This document shows, piece after piece, positions 9,912 through 21,539 of a DNA stretch of 64,000 bases. The notes beneath the pieces are model-generated. The model saw only the letters and a list, made by a program, of their open reading frames with translations. It was not told where the DNA came from and did no database searches. Origin of the DNA: Galdieria sulphuraria (taxonomy: Eukaryota; Rhodophyta; Bangiophyceae; Galdieriales; Galdieriaceae). Every line of letters begins with the position of its first letter. Positions within the stretch are counted from its first letter, which is position 1. The stretch spans positions 62,001-126,000 of the forward strand of contig NW_005178439.1 of the NCBI RefSeq assembly GCF_000341285.1. Reading direction: 5' to 3'. The translations under genes and the position numbers were made by a program.

Positions 9912-11599
9912 CTACTCTTTTTGACAATATCCATGCATCATAACTTGGTCTCCATCTTGTAAATAGACTCTTTGTTCTTGAGTTTCTTCCAGTTTCAAAG
10001 GTTTACTACCTCCCCAAGAAAGTTCCAACATGGAACCAAAACTTTTTTCTATATATAACAATAAATATATAGGAAGAAGAATGCATTCACACATATACAC
10101 TTACCACTCTTACCACTTATCGTACCAGAAGCCAATAAATCACCAGGTCTCAAATTACATCCAGTCACAGTATGATGTGCCAATTGTTGTTCCATTGTCC
10201 AATAAAGATATCGAAAATTACTACAATTGTATTAAAAATAGACAATTCGGATACATCTTTAGCTGCTGAATGAATAGATATTGACTGGATTACCTTTCAC
10301 AAATCAATTGAGGTTTTCTCATGCTGCTTGACTGAATAGATACAGTGAGATGAATATCAAAAGTAGTTGGATCGGGACCTATCATTCTCTTATTTGCTAT
10401 GAATGTCTCAAAAACTAAGATAATTACCTCGTTCTAAATATTCCAATACTTGAGGCTCTTGTGTCGGTGCAGGTACTCGAAAAGGTTCTAAAGCCTCCAA
10501 AGGAACTATCCAAGGACTAATGCTAGTAGCAAAATTCTTTGCTCCTAAAAAACAAAAATTATAACTCATCCAAAGAGAAGAAACAAAAAGATAAACGGAA
10601 TTACCAAAAGGACCCAAAGGCACATATTCCCAACGTTGAATGTCTCTAGCACTCCAATCATTCATCAATACCAATCCAAAGATATAATCACGAGCTGTTT
10701 TAGCTGGAATACTTTCGAACAAGGAATTGCCTTGTCCAACAAAAAAAGCCATTTCCAACTCAAAATCAAGTGCTCTATAGTATTATATATATATATAATG
10801 TTCAACTATTCTTCCGAGTCAACCAACCAAAACAATGCTTACTGTGTGGGACCATAATGTGGAGATGGTTCTTGGTTGCCTTTCAATTGACCACAAGGCC
10901 TCCGAATATCTTGTCCTGATATAATTATGGAAGATGACCTTCCATGATAACTATAAATGACATTATGTTTTCTTTGTGAGTATCCCTTCCTTTAAATATA
11001 GACCAAAGACTACACACCCTACAGGTAAATGAACCCAGTTAGGATTGAGTGCATTGTCTGCACCTCGAAACATAGTTCCTACATTAGTTGCATGTTCTTT
11101 TGAAGAATAGAAATCAGTATAGTCGCCAATCTTTGCTGGAAGATGCATAGAAACTTGGTGCATCGGAATAAACAACTAACAAAGAATAAGCAGAAAGATT
11201 CAAAGTAAAGAGAGGAACAAACCTTGGACAATAAGGAATGATGACTTTTAATAGATTCACTGGTCTTTCCATAAACAACGTCTTGTATATCGCTTCTCAA
11301 AGCCTTCCAAGCTCTTCGGTCAAGTCCCATAATTGCGTTGAAATCAGTGCCTTGGAAATACTATAATAAAATATATCAATACTAATTCGACTATATTTAG
11401 GGATCTATATTACTTCAGAAGAAAGACTTGATAGAAAGCCTTGAGTAGCTGCTTCACGTAAGTCAAGGACATATTCTCCAATAGCAACACCTAAACGTTT
11501 ATCTAAGGATGAGGTTTCAAAGACACCATAAGGTAGATTGTATATAGTAAAGTCCGAATCTTCAGGAACATATACTATGGGTGTAGTAGAAGTTTGCAT
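9912..11599 (-). CDS. FAH: Fumarylacetoacetase
   Basis: Nine exons: 11599-11414, 11360-11223, 11175-11018, 10950-10843, 10774-10605, 10544-10428, 10378-10294, 10220-10105, 10048-9912; 404 residues (human 419). It hydrolyses fumarylacetoacetate to fumarate and acetoacetate, the last step of tyrosine catabolism. Seen: [30 protein letters not shown] with catalytic His and Asp, [45 protein letters not shown] and FGSMLELSW. All junctions keep the family alignment. The start codon is only 36 bp from the divergent cyclin L start. Confidence 0.97.
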
Positions 11600-11635
11600 T
11601 GTTGATGCTCAACGTTTAAAATGTCGTATGGATAA

Positions 11636-12589
11636 ATGGTTCGCGTAGTAAGGAATCCTTTTTATTTATCCGATGAACAAGCAACAGCAACACCTTCAAG
11701 ACACGACAATATAACAGAAACACAAGAGTTTATTCAAAGAGCCTATGGTTGTGAAATGATTCAAGAATGTGGTATCCTATTGAAACTTTCTCAAGTAGTT
11801 ATGGCTACGGGTCAAGTATTCTTTCATCGATTTTATCATCGTTGTTCACTTGCCAAGTATAATCACGTTTGGATGGCTGCTGCTTCTTTATTTTTGGCTT
11901 GTAAAGTGGAAGAACAGTTGAGAAGGTTACGAGAAGTAGTTAGCGTAGTATATTATTGTTTTACCAAGAGAGAAACTGGAATAGGGAAGTTGTTGGACAT
12001 TTATGGTGCACAAGGATATGAGTGGAAGATGGAAGTTGTGAAAGCAGAACGATTCTTATTAAAGGAATTGGGTTTTCATACGGGAGTAGAACATCCGCAC
12101 AAGTTTATTTTGGTCTATCTAAATACTTTGAGAAGTCACTCTGGAATAGAAGCACAAGACCCCCAGTGGAAGTCTTTTTTGCAACGATCTTGGAACTATG
12201 CCAATGATATGCTACGTACTGATTTATGTTGTCGAGTACCACCAGAATATATAGCCTGTGGTTGTATTCATTTGGCAGCTAAAGATTGTGAGATACCTTT
12301 GCCACAAGAAAGAGTACAATGGTGGCAAGTATTCGAAGTGAATGCAGAAGGAATTCAGCTAGTTGAAAATACAGCAAAGAGAATATATCAAATGGAAAAA
12401 CTTGCTGGACAGTATGTTGACTGGACTAGAAGAGAAACTTTGATGAGAATAGAACAACAACGAGATAGAAAGGATGGGCATCGTGACCAAGATAAGAAAA
12501 GAAGAAACAATGAAGAGAATTTAACGCAGTCTTATTATCATCATTCCAGTAAACGGCGTTCTTCAAGCAAAAAAACATATGATAGATAA
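11636..12589 (+). CDS. Cyclin L (transcription/splicing cyclin)
   Basis: Intronless, 317 residues. The cyclin box spans about residues 30-260: VVMATGQVFFHRFY, LACKVEEQLRRLREV and the second fold (VPPEYIACGCIHLAAKD). The arrangement and the basic, Ser/Arg-containing tail (KRRSSSKKTYDR) fit cyclin L, the partner of CDK11/CDK12-type kinases that couple transcription to splicing. Cyclin T/K would be the alternative. It shares a 36-bp head-to-head spacer with fumarylacetoacetase. Confidence 0.85.
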   Translation: MVRVVRNPFYLSDEQATATPSRHDNITETQEFIQRAYGCEMIQECGILLKLSQVVMATGQVFFHRFYHRCSLAKYNHVWMAAASLFLACKVEEQLRRLREVVSVVYYCFTKRETGIGKLLDIYGAQGYEWKMEVVKAERFLLKELGFHTGVEHPHKFILVYLNTLRSHSGIEAQDPQWKSFLQRSWNYANDMLRTDLCCRVPPEYIACGCIHLAAKDCEIPLPQERVQWWQVFEVNAEGIQLVENTAKRIYQMEKLAGQYVDWTRRETLMRIEQQRDRKDGHRDQDKKRRNNEENLTQSYYHHSSKRRSSSKKTYDR

Positions 12590-12892
12590 AATGGAACAAC
12601 TAACTTTATCATTCGAATAAAAGTCTCCTAGAAAAAGGAAACCATATCACAAACTACCAATAAGAGATATCTAAAATGTGCCAAAATAGTATAAAAAGGA
12701 ATTCTCTATACAAACCTACGCCATCAAAATATCATCTGTCAAACATATTTTTCACATTCATACATTTCCCACCCTTGAAGTTCTTCCTTCCCAGATATAT
12801 ATATATATATATATAAAACCACATTTCTTTATACGCCATACAAGTATATGCAAATAATATATGTAAAGAGAAAGAGAGAAATGAAGAGCACC
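12590..12892. other. Spacer between convergent genes
   Basis: About 300 bp between the cyclin L stop and the stop of the unknown minus-strand gene. It holds a TA microsatellite at about 12795-12815 and otherwise nothing recognisable; probably the 3' untranslated regions of both genes. Confidence 0.6.
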
Positions 12893-14339
12893 TTAATGAG
12901 ATATACCATGGCCATTCCTCATGTCATCATGATCTGATCTGCAAGAAACGTCACTTTCCTGAAAATGACCTACACCTTTGTGATGCTCATTTGGTGAATC
13001 CTCATCTGTGACATTTTCTGAAACTGGAAAGAAACGTGAACGACGATTGAGACGATGTTCTCCAAAAGAATTGGCTTCGTCATTCAAAGTCTTACCCAAT
13101 AAATCCAATTCTTCCATTTCAGATGCACAATGTTCAATATCCCAAGGCTCATTAGCTTGTTCAAGACCTCGATTCAATAAAAATGGAGAAACCCATGCAC
13201 TTTGTTGTGGCCAAAGGCTCTACTGGTCCACTAGCTGAAGAACCTATAGATGATGAGCCAGAAGGAGAACCTACAGGAACTTCAGAAGCACTCGACTGTG
13301 ATATGGAAAAATCGGTAAACCATGCATCTTGTTCTCTTAACTTGCTCCAATTCTTTGAACGGTCCAAACCAGTATGACTCAATTCCCAAGTTTTGTCTAC
13401 TTTATGCAACGAACCTTTCTCATTCGAATGACTCGTTCGACTCCTGTCAGCTGTCTTCTTACAACTCTGCGCAACTTGCATCACTGCATTTAAAGCAACT
13501 GAAGGCGATTGATTTGTTATAATGTCGCGGAGGGATTGTGCTTCCTCAAAAGATATGTATGGAAGAATAGCCTCAAATGCAGCATTCGTCGCTCTACATA
13601 TGGCTGCGGATTTTTCCAATAATGATTGTTCATTTTCATTTAAATTACTAGCGCCCATACTATGCCCTTGACAAGGTAAATGAACGTGACTCCTATCAAT
13701 ATTATTGTTGAGATTATATTCTGTCAATGAGGATAATACAGGCAAATTCGACCAATTATCACGATGCTTGATTGAATAACAACTATCTGTTTTCTTCATA
13801 GATCCCAAGTCATGACTTTCTGCTGTCCTCCTTTGTTGTATTTGTTGATGCCCAGAATACACGGAACGGTCCTTGTGAAAATAATTTTGCTCAGCCATTT
13901 CATACGAGTCAGACACAGATGTCACCGTTCTTGCACAAGTAGCACTACATTTCTTCCACAAACGAAACGAAGGTCTATAAATAACACTGTAACGTGTAAA
14001 ACTTCGTGCCAAGTTTCTTGAAGACCCCTCTCTATTATTTCCTTTCCCATACATAGTACTAGACGAAGACTCTGACCACGGCCGATGTTTGATGAATTGA
14101 AAATCTCTCATAGACCCTCTACCACAAGTAGTCGATGAAGTGGTGTCGAGACATTTGTCGCTACTGGTTTTGTCATAATGACTTACAAAGGCCGCCGTTG
14201 ATACCCTTTGTTGGCACTCCAGAGTATTCAAGGCATTGGAGACTATGACTGCTTCAGATTCTCTCTCTTCTTCTCTGTAAGCTAAGCTGTTCGTAAAATG
14301 TGCAATTTCTTGCTCTCTTATGTCGTTGTAACTACTCAT
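12893..14339 (-). CDS. Unrecognised Ser-rich protein
   Basis: Two exons, 14339-13275 and 13219-12893, joined by a 55-bp phase-0 GT-AG intron; about 463 residues from the Met MSSYNDIREQE. The frame also runs open for 17 more codons to an acceptor-like AG near 14400, so another 5' exon is possible. The protein is rich in Ser, Thr and Arg with long low-complexity stretches. One helical segment (AICRATNAAFEAILPYIS, then SFEEAQSLRDIITNQSP) looks folded. No known domain was recognised and no function is proposed. Confidence 0.65.
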
Positions 14340-14808
14340 GGGTCCGTACCACTCAATTCCAACGCATCGGACATGCTCCGGGAACGACAACCCTGCCTAA
14401 TAAAACCAACCAATACTCTTTATCCTTGAGCCTTTTTTTCTGTCGTAGTTATTCAACCCAACACACTTAGATAATACCAATATAGGGGGGTTTGTTGCGT
14501 TTTCACCCAATATTCAATAACAAAACAAGACGTCGACAAAGTCGTTGTTATGAAAAAACAAACTATGAATAATAAACCCTATACAAAAATTAACGAGAAA
14601 TATTTTTCTATTTACTGTAACACAAAGTGGAAAGCTGTTAGTCCCCACCACCACCCAAAAATGGCAAGTCTTCTATTATTTAGGCGGGCAATGAAGGACA
14701 TTTTTTCTTCGAAAAAAATCAACAACTGTCCAATGGTCGATGCATATGAGGAGGATTCTCTAGAGAATGGAATTTCTTGGAGGGGGAATCTCCATTATTG
14801 ACCTTTGA
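14340..14808. other. Spacer with no assigned gene
   Basis: Lies between the unknown gene start and the OMA1-like stop, both minus strand. It contains short open frames on the plus strand without family resemblance, a run of six G near 14485, and possibly an unfound 5' exon of the unknown gene. Nothing else was recognised. Confidence 0.4.
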
Positions 14809-16241
14809 TTATGCAAAGCCTTCACGTCCAAACCATGATGAAAAGTCGTCCAATCTTTTTTGCTTTTTAGGTTTCAATGGACATTTTTCTTCATACTCGG
14901 GCAATACTTGTGGGAGCCAAGACTGTAACCTTTCTACGCGATGTTTATCTGCTGGATGAGTAGAGAGATATTCCGGAGGACTGTTGACATTTCGTTTCGC
15001 TATTCTTTCAAATACATGCGGTGCCTCTCTGGGATCTAATAAAATGAGCCAAGATACATACATTTTTCAATACAAATGGAAATACCACTCACCATAACAT
15101 GCTTTGGCCATCAAACTTGTATTTTGCAAACAAAACGATAAAGAGACTTGTAAATGGAATGAATTATAGACGAATGTTCACTTACTGTAGACCGATATAA
15201 TCAGCTTCCGTTTCCAACTTTCTAGAAAAAGGCAAATTAGCAAGAATGTTGATCATGAAAGAATTGAGAGCATGAGTATTCACAAACTGAAATGAATAAG
15301 AAAGGTTGGTCACATCGTCACTAAACTCTGATGCAGACAACTCAAATGACTTACGATATTAACGATAAACTGCAAAATGAATAGAACTTTCATAAAAGCC
15401 AATTTCTCTGCACCATGACGTGCTACAGCATGTCCAATTTCATGAGCCAATACCGAAGCCAACGCATCATCAGTAGGCGTGATGGGTAATAAACCTGTAT
15501 AAACAACCACTTTTCCACCTGGAAGACAAAAAGCATTGGCAACTGGTTTATCAATAACAACAAATTCCCAATGAAAGTCCTTTTGATCGGCCACTTTTGC
15601 TAATCTTTGACCAATACGTAATATTCTCACAGACAGTGGATGAGAAGAAGGAACTACGTGACTGGCTTCCATAGCCAATACTTTACGAAATTGTTGTGTT
15701 CCGAGACTCACTTCTTGGTTGCGGGTTAGGTCTATCATTCTTCTTCTTCCAGTGTAAGGAGCATAATCTAGATGAACATAATAATAAATACCACAACCAC
15801 CAAAGATGATTCCCTTAAAAAAGTTATCAGGAGAAAACAACCTTTTGCTAGGAAACTTACAAATACAGTTAGACCTTTTGGACTCCACCATCTATCCCAA
15901 AATGTCTCTCTTCTGCCTCCAAAGTGAATATATTCGTCTTGACGTGGTTTCAGAAAATAACTTCGATGTGGAATATTGACAACTTTTCTCAGACATCTAT
16001 CCAAGTTGTGAAACGAGTCGATACGATAACTTTGGCCACCAATTGATGACATATGAAAGTAACAATGGTTACCGGATAATAGTAAAGACTGTTTGTACAA
16101 CTGAAGATAGCTGTTTGAACGAGGCCATAACCCAATAATATTCGAAAGAGAAGAAGCGTTAGCCACATCTGAAGCCTTTGAAAGAGCCAACGTTCCAGTA
16201 GAAACTATACGTTTCAAAGAATATTCGAGCATTCGTATCAT
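14809..16241 (-). CDS. OMA1: OMA1-like mitochondrial M48 metalloprotease
   Basis: Five exons: 16241-15861, 15813-15355, 15286-15186, 15115-15093 (a 23-bp micro-exon), 15035-14809; 396 residues. M48 zinc endopeptidase with HEIGHAVARH (two His ligands and the catalytic Glu) and the downstream Glu ligand in LETEADYIGL. Also seen: VIDKPVANAFCLPGGKVVVYTGLL and the C-terminal STHPADKHRVERL. A hydrophobic segment follows the N-terminal presequence (GIIFGGCGIYYYV), as in OMA1, which acts in inner-membrane stress signalling. The 23-bp exon is required to keep the frame. Confidence 0.92.
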
Positions 16242-16343
16242 TGTTTTTAAAAGTGACGTTGGCTTTTGTTATGACTCATAATTATTTTTCTATTCTTCCC
16301 ATCAATCAATCAATTGTTGTCCCTATTCTTCACACTCAGTCTT

Positions 16344-16931
16344 ATGGCCAAAAGTAAACGCAGTAAAATCAAACAAGCCAATCGTGCTGTTGCCAAGGAA
16401 ACTCTAAAAAATAGAGAGTTGGAAAGACTTAAAGCAGTTTGTCTTTCTCTTCATATGACGGCAGGATTTTCCCAGTCTTTTTCAGCTACCAAAGGTATGC
16501 TCCACAGAAGTGTACAAAAGTCTGTTTGTTTATTAAAAGAGTGATTAGGTAATAAGAGGAAGATACAACACCGTGGTTTTGAACCCATAACTACTTATGT
16601 ACCTACGCCTAATAGACCGAAGAAGTTTGCCGTTCATCAACTAGTCGATGGCCAATATATTCAAAAGGACCCCGAAACCTTGATACAAGAAGAGAAAGAA
16701 GAAAGCAATCAAAGGCTGCAAGCAAATGGTTACTTTTATCAAGACGTAACTAAACGAACAGAGAAAGTTTCTTCACAAGGTATGATGGAAGTTGATTACG
16801 TTCGGGCCAACGAGTCAAAATATAAGAAGACCAGAAGAAGAATAAGAAGAAGCAGAGGAAATGGTATTCTTTCAAAAAAGAGAAATACAAAGCACCCTCA
16901 TAATAAGAATATTAGAAGATTGGCATTTTGA
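16344..16931 (+). CDS. Small basic protein, LLPH/DUF2423-like
   Basis: Exons 16344-16494 and 16549-16931 (54-bp intron, phase 1), 177 residues. It starts MAKSKRSKIKQANRAV, close to the MAKS-R-SK start of LLPH/YBL028C-type nucleolar proteins, and ends in a strongly basic stretch (KKTRRRIRRSRGNG). A role in the nucleolus or in ribosome assembly is inferred from the start motif and charge only. The Met at 16344 was chosen because it gives the family-like N-terminus. Confidence 0.5.
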
Positions 16932-16982
16932 AGACAAATAACGATTGCTCTTTAAAATATCACAAAGTCCAAACACTATTTT

Positions 16983-18019
<1,037 letters not shown>

Positions 18020-18027
18020 TTCTTCAA

Positions 18028-18949
18028 ATGGCTTTCCAAAAGAATGAAAAGGTCGTAGGACATCGTACTAGTCCAAAGAATATCCAAACAACTAGAGGAG
18101 GATATGAAGAAGGAATTCATTGGAGTAGAAGAATATTTCACACTAGTAATGGAATATTAGCTTGGATACTTTTTGACCATGGTAGAAATAGGGCCTTGTT
18201 TCATAAGGTAGTTTGGGTAAGTTATATATGAATATTGAGGAAGAGTGGAGTTGTATTGTGTCTGATAGATTTTGTTACTATCGTTGATATTTTTGGAGAG
18301 TATTCGGTTGCATAGTTTGTATATCAATCAGTTGGCCAGTCGTTTGTTTTATCCCATAATGAGAAAGAACGAGACTCGAAGGTTGAGTGGAATGAGTTAT
18401 TATCTTGCAGGCATCTTATTTGCTTCTTATTTTGAGTCACCTATTGTATTTGAAGTTGCTGTTATACACTTGGCTATTGGTGACCCGGTTGCTGCAGTTT
18501 GTGGTTTGTTACTTTTTCCTAACAGGTGAATATAAAGATACATATGGAGAGAATGGTCTCTTATACATCATAATAGTAGAAAGCGTTGGATATTGAAGAG
18601 TGGAAAGAATGTATCAGGTTTATTGGCTTGTTGGTTGATATGTACGTTGAGTACTTTATGTTATTTATATTGGCAAGGAATGAGAGGATGGAGTATTGGG
18701 TTGATTGCCATTTTGTCCAGTTTCTTATCTGCTCTAGTCGAAAGTTGGACTCCAACTCCACAATATATCATTTCACCCTTTCCTTCTCTCTTTCCTATTG
18801 GATTGGATGACAACTTGGTAAGATTGAAAAGACTCATCTCCTTCTCATATTGTTTTGAAAACCAGTTACTAGTTATTACCTCTCATCACATCCCTAGTTG
18901 TCCATATGATGTTGCTTTATCTTCCATTCTCTTATACATCATAATCTAA
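18028..18949 (+). CDS. DGK1/dolichol kinase-like CTP-dependent lipid kinase
   Basis: Four exons: 18028-18216, 18269-18525, 18577-18817, 18866-18949; 256 residues. Multi-pass membrane protein with RRIFHTSNGILAW near the start, RRLSGMSYYLAGILFAS, HLAIGDPVAAVCGLL, LVESWTP and LDDNL, the spacing seen in the SEC59/DGK1/phytol kinase superfamily (lipid alcohol phosphorylation using CTP). Which lipid is used cannot be told. The last intron (48 bp) is in frame and could be retained. The start codon is 8 bp from the divergent adenylate kinase start. Confidence 0.6.
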
Positions 18950-18973
18950 TATTGATATATATGTATGTTATTA

Positions 18974-20386
18974 TTATCTCGAATATTCCGCACAATTCAA
19001 ATGACAATTAGTTGAGTCACATTCTTCTTCATAAGGAGTAAGACGAAGATTCCAAGGTTGAAGATGTTGATAACTAGAATGGGTTCGATGAGTTTCCACA
19101 TAACCAACTGCATAGGAACATATCCTTTTTTCTGTTTCATATAATAAATAATTGTCTTGAATATATTTGGATTGTTGTAAATAGGGAATATGTTGTCGAT
19201 ATATCCAACGATAGTCACATGAATATCTATTATCCTTTCTATTCCAATCCAATAAAAGATGATCTAATTGGGTTTCATTTTCATTGGATAAAACATATAT
19301 CTTCATTTCACAAGGAACGGAAGCATTTTGTAATACGGAATAGATATGAGGACCTCTTGTAAGAACATCCAAACAAGGATATCGAGATTCTTTCAATTTG
19401 TCACCTCGACGGAGATGTAAACAGAGAAAAGATTCGGATGCATCATACAACGAGCGAATGTATTGTACTGCTGGAAGAGGATCGGTTTCTGCACTACTCC
19501 AGAAATAGGACCAAACATTTTGTATTTTTGGATGATTCCAAGAAGAAAAAGAAGAACATGCCATATATTCTTGATTGGTATGAAACTGTCGTATTAGTAT
19601 ATTTGCTTTGCTTTGTTGTAATAGCAAAGTGGGAGTTTTTTCTGAAAAGATTGCTGTTGAAGGATACTTTTCATGGTTAGATGCAAATATTTGTTCCGGT
19701 GATTTCCTTATATTCTTTCCATCATCCATAGTAAAAGTGTAGTTGATGGATAACACACAATTCCATCTCAATGGATAAGGCCAACTGGCATATACTTGAA
19801 AGGAATCTTGTAACTTCTTTTCCAATAAGGATACATTCCATACAATAGGAAAGCCTTGTTCCAGTCGTTCCATATAAAGATAACGAGACCAATGCGTTCT
19901 TATCAGTCGATCGTGATTATGAATAGGAGATAAACATACTGCAGGTAGAACAGCAATAGCTCCCAATAAAGAAGCTTCTTCTAATAGACAAGCTAAATTG
20001 GTCCTAGCATGAGATATTCCTGGCATAGCATAGATAGCTTCCCAAGGTCGGTTACTATGATTGTTTTCTCCATAAGAGGATAATATAGCTGCATAGTAAG
20101 TTGGATCGATAACGCCTTGTGGTAAGTAAGGGCAGTCACATTGAGTTAATATATTATCATAATAAAGAAACCGAATGGGACCTTTGGGTATAGTTCCCTT
20201 AACAACAGAGTCCAATATTTGGTGAAAATAAGCTTGTCTACGATTATCTCTAGTCTGTAATATTCCCTTGTATAGTATCCAACATAACCAACCCATCACT
20301 ATGATACTTGCAATTCTTTTTATCTTTCTATTATCTAAACGTCTTAATCGTATGATTGTTCTGGGTCTTGTTCTCTTCTTGACCAT
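18974..20386 (-). CDS. Type II membrane protein, O-fucosyltransferase-like
   Basis: Intronless, 470 residues. It begins with a very basic cytosolic stretch (MVKKRTRPRTIIRLRRL) followed by one membrane segment (IASIIVMGWLCWILYKGIL), typical of a Golgi glycosyltransferase. The key motif is LCLHLRRGDKL, the nucleotide-sugar site motif of the GDP-fucose O-fucosyltransferase superfamily. Several Cys and NxT/S sites suggest a lumenal domain. Donor and acceptor are not shown by the sequence. The start uses the first ATG; an upstream TTG is in frame. Confidence 0.6.
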   Translation of the reverse strand: MVKKRTRPRTIIRLRRLDNRKIKRIASIIVMGWLCWILYKGILQTRDNRRQAYFHQILDSVVKGTIPKGPIRFLYYDNILTQCDCPYLPQGVIDPTYYAAILSSYGENNHSNRPWEAIYAMPGISHARTNLACLLEEASLLGAIAVLPAVCLSPIHNHDRLIRTHWSRYLYMERLEQGFPIVWNVSLLEKKLQDSFQVYASWPYPLRWNCVLSINYTFTMDDGKNIRKSPEQIFASNHEKYPSTAIFSEKTPTLLLQQSKANILIRQFHTNQEYMACSSFSSWNHPKIQNVWSYFWSSAETDPLPAVQYIRSLYDASESFLCLHLRRGDKLKESRYPCLDVLTRGPHIYSVLQNASVPCEMKIYVLSNENETQLDHLLLDWNRKDNRYSCDYRWIYRQHIPYLQQSKYIQDNYLLYETEKRICSYAVGYVETHRTHSSYQHLQPWNLRLTPYEEECDSTNCHLNCAEYSR

Positions 20387-20479
20387 TATTCTTCTTTTGA
20401 CATACAACAACAACAAATCCTAAATAACCCCCAAAACTATCATTTTCTTTTCCATTAGCAATAGACATGGATTTCTAGT

Positions 20480-21502
20480 TTATATGAAAACAACAGAATA
20501 CAATCGAATGACTTGTTCATAAGTTAAAAAAGTTAGAGCAGCTGAAGGTGTTACTCGTAGTAGATTAGCAAACAATCCTCTATACAACGCTTTCAAACCT
20601 TCCATTTGAACAATACAACGAAAACTTTCTAAAAAGTACAACCTGAGACTTGTTTCTTGCATTCTAGTGCGAATAACTTGTAAAGGATAAGTAGTAATCG
20701 AAGCCATTACTTTGGAAACCGTTGAAGCTATCAGACTCTCAGTTACATGTAGAGTACGGTCTCTTTGTCTCTTCCAGTCACCATTTCTATATAAAAACCA
20801 AGTTTTGCAATATTCATAAATAGTCAATTGAATAGCACCGTGAGAAACCAATAACAGAGAAGGACCAATACCCCGATATAAGCCAACTAAGCCTTCTTCT
20901 CTGACAATCGAAAACAAACCATGAACCATTCCACGATAGTGAGTTGGAACAGTATTCGACGATACACTCTTCCTATGTTTCACTTGACCTATCTGTAACT
21001 GCAATCTTGTCTTCACCAACCTAACATGTTCCATACACAATTGGATAGATTCCAAGAAGGATAAATGATACAAACCAAAAAGGATTGGTAACTAAACTAG
21101 TGACTATTCCTGCACAAGTACTCGCTGTTAAATGAGTTGGAACTGTTTCACCCCAACTCGACAATCTCGATTTGAATAGATGATAACTTTGAAAATAAAG
21201 TGACCAAGAAATCATAGAACCTACAAGTGCTGGTCCCATTCCTTTGTATAAAGCCCAGAATCCTTCTTGCCTTATGATGGAATAGGAAGCTTGAATAAGA
21301 TTCGTATAATAAGAACCAGGTAATGAGAAACTACGAGCTTGGAAACGAGTCCTCAAAGTGTCCATCGGATGTAACAATAAAACTAAACTATTGAGTATAA
21401 AATAACTAAATACTTTCCAATAGACCAACCATTACTTAAACCACCACTTGCGCCTGCTATGGCATAAACATAAGCAGGCAACTTGTGGGAATTGTCGCTC
21501 AT
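20480..21502 (-). CDS. Mitochondrial carrier (SLC25 family, folate/FAD carrier-like)
   Basis: Exons 21502-21426, 21387-21076, 21020-20480; 309 residues. Three carrier repeats: HPMDTLRTRFQ, NPFWLVKTRLQ and YPLQVIRTRMQ, each followed by the usual EG-x-x-ALYKG/LYRG segment. The NPFWLVKTRLQ motif and the first-repeat style resemble SLC25A32-type folate/FAD carriers. The first intron as drawn is only 38 bp and uses a weak GTCTAT donor, so that junction is the least certain. It is divergent from SMU1, with 37 bp between the start codons. Confidence 0.88.
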
Positions 21503-21539
21503 CACAAAAGAGAGAGTAAAGAAAGAATTGGAGAAAGTG

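Noticed and set aside
14550-14801. 83-codon plus-strand frame
   Set aside because: No similarity, in an AT-rich spacer; the neighbouring genes do not need it.
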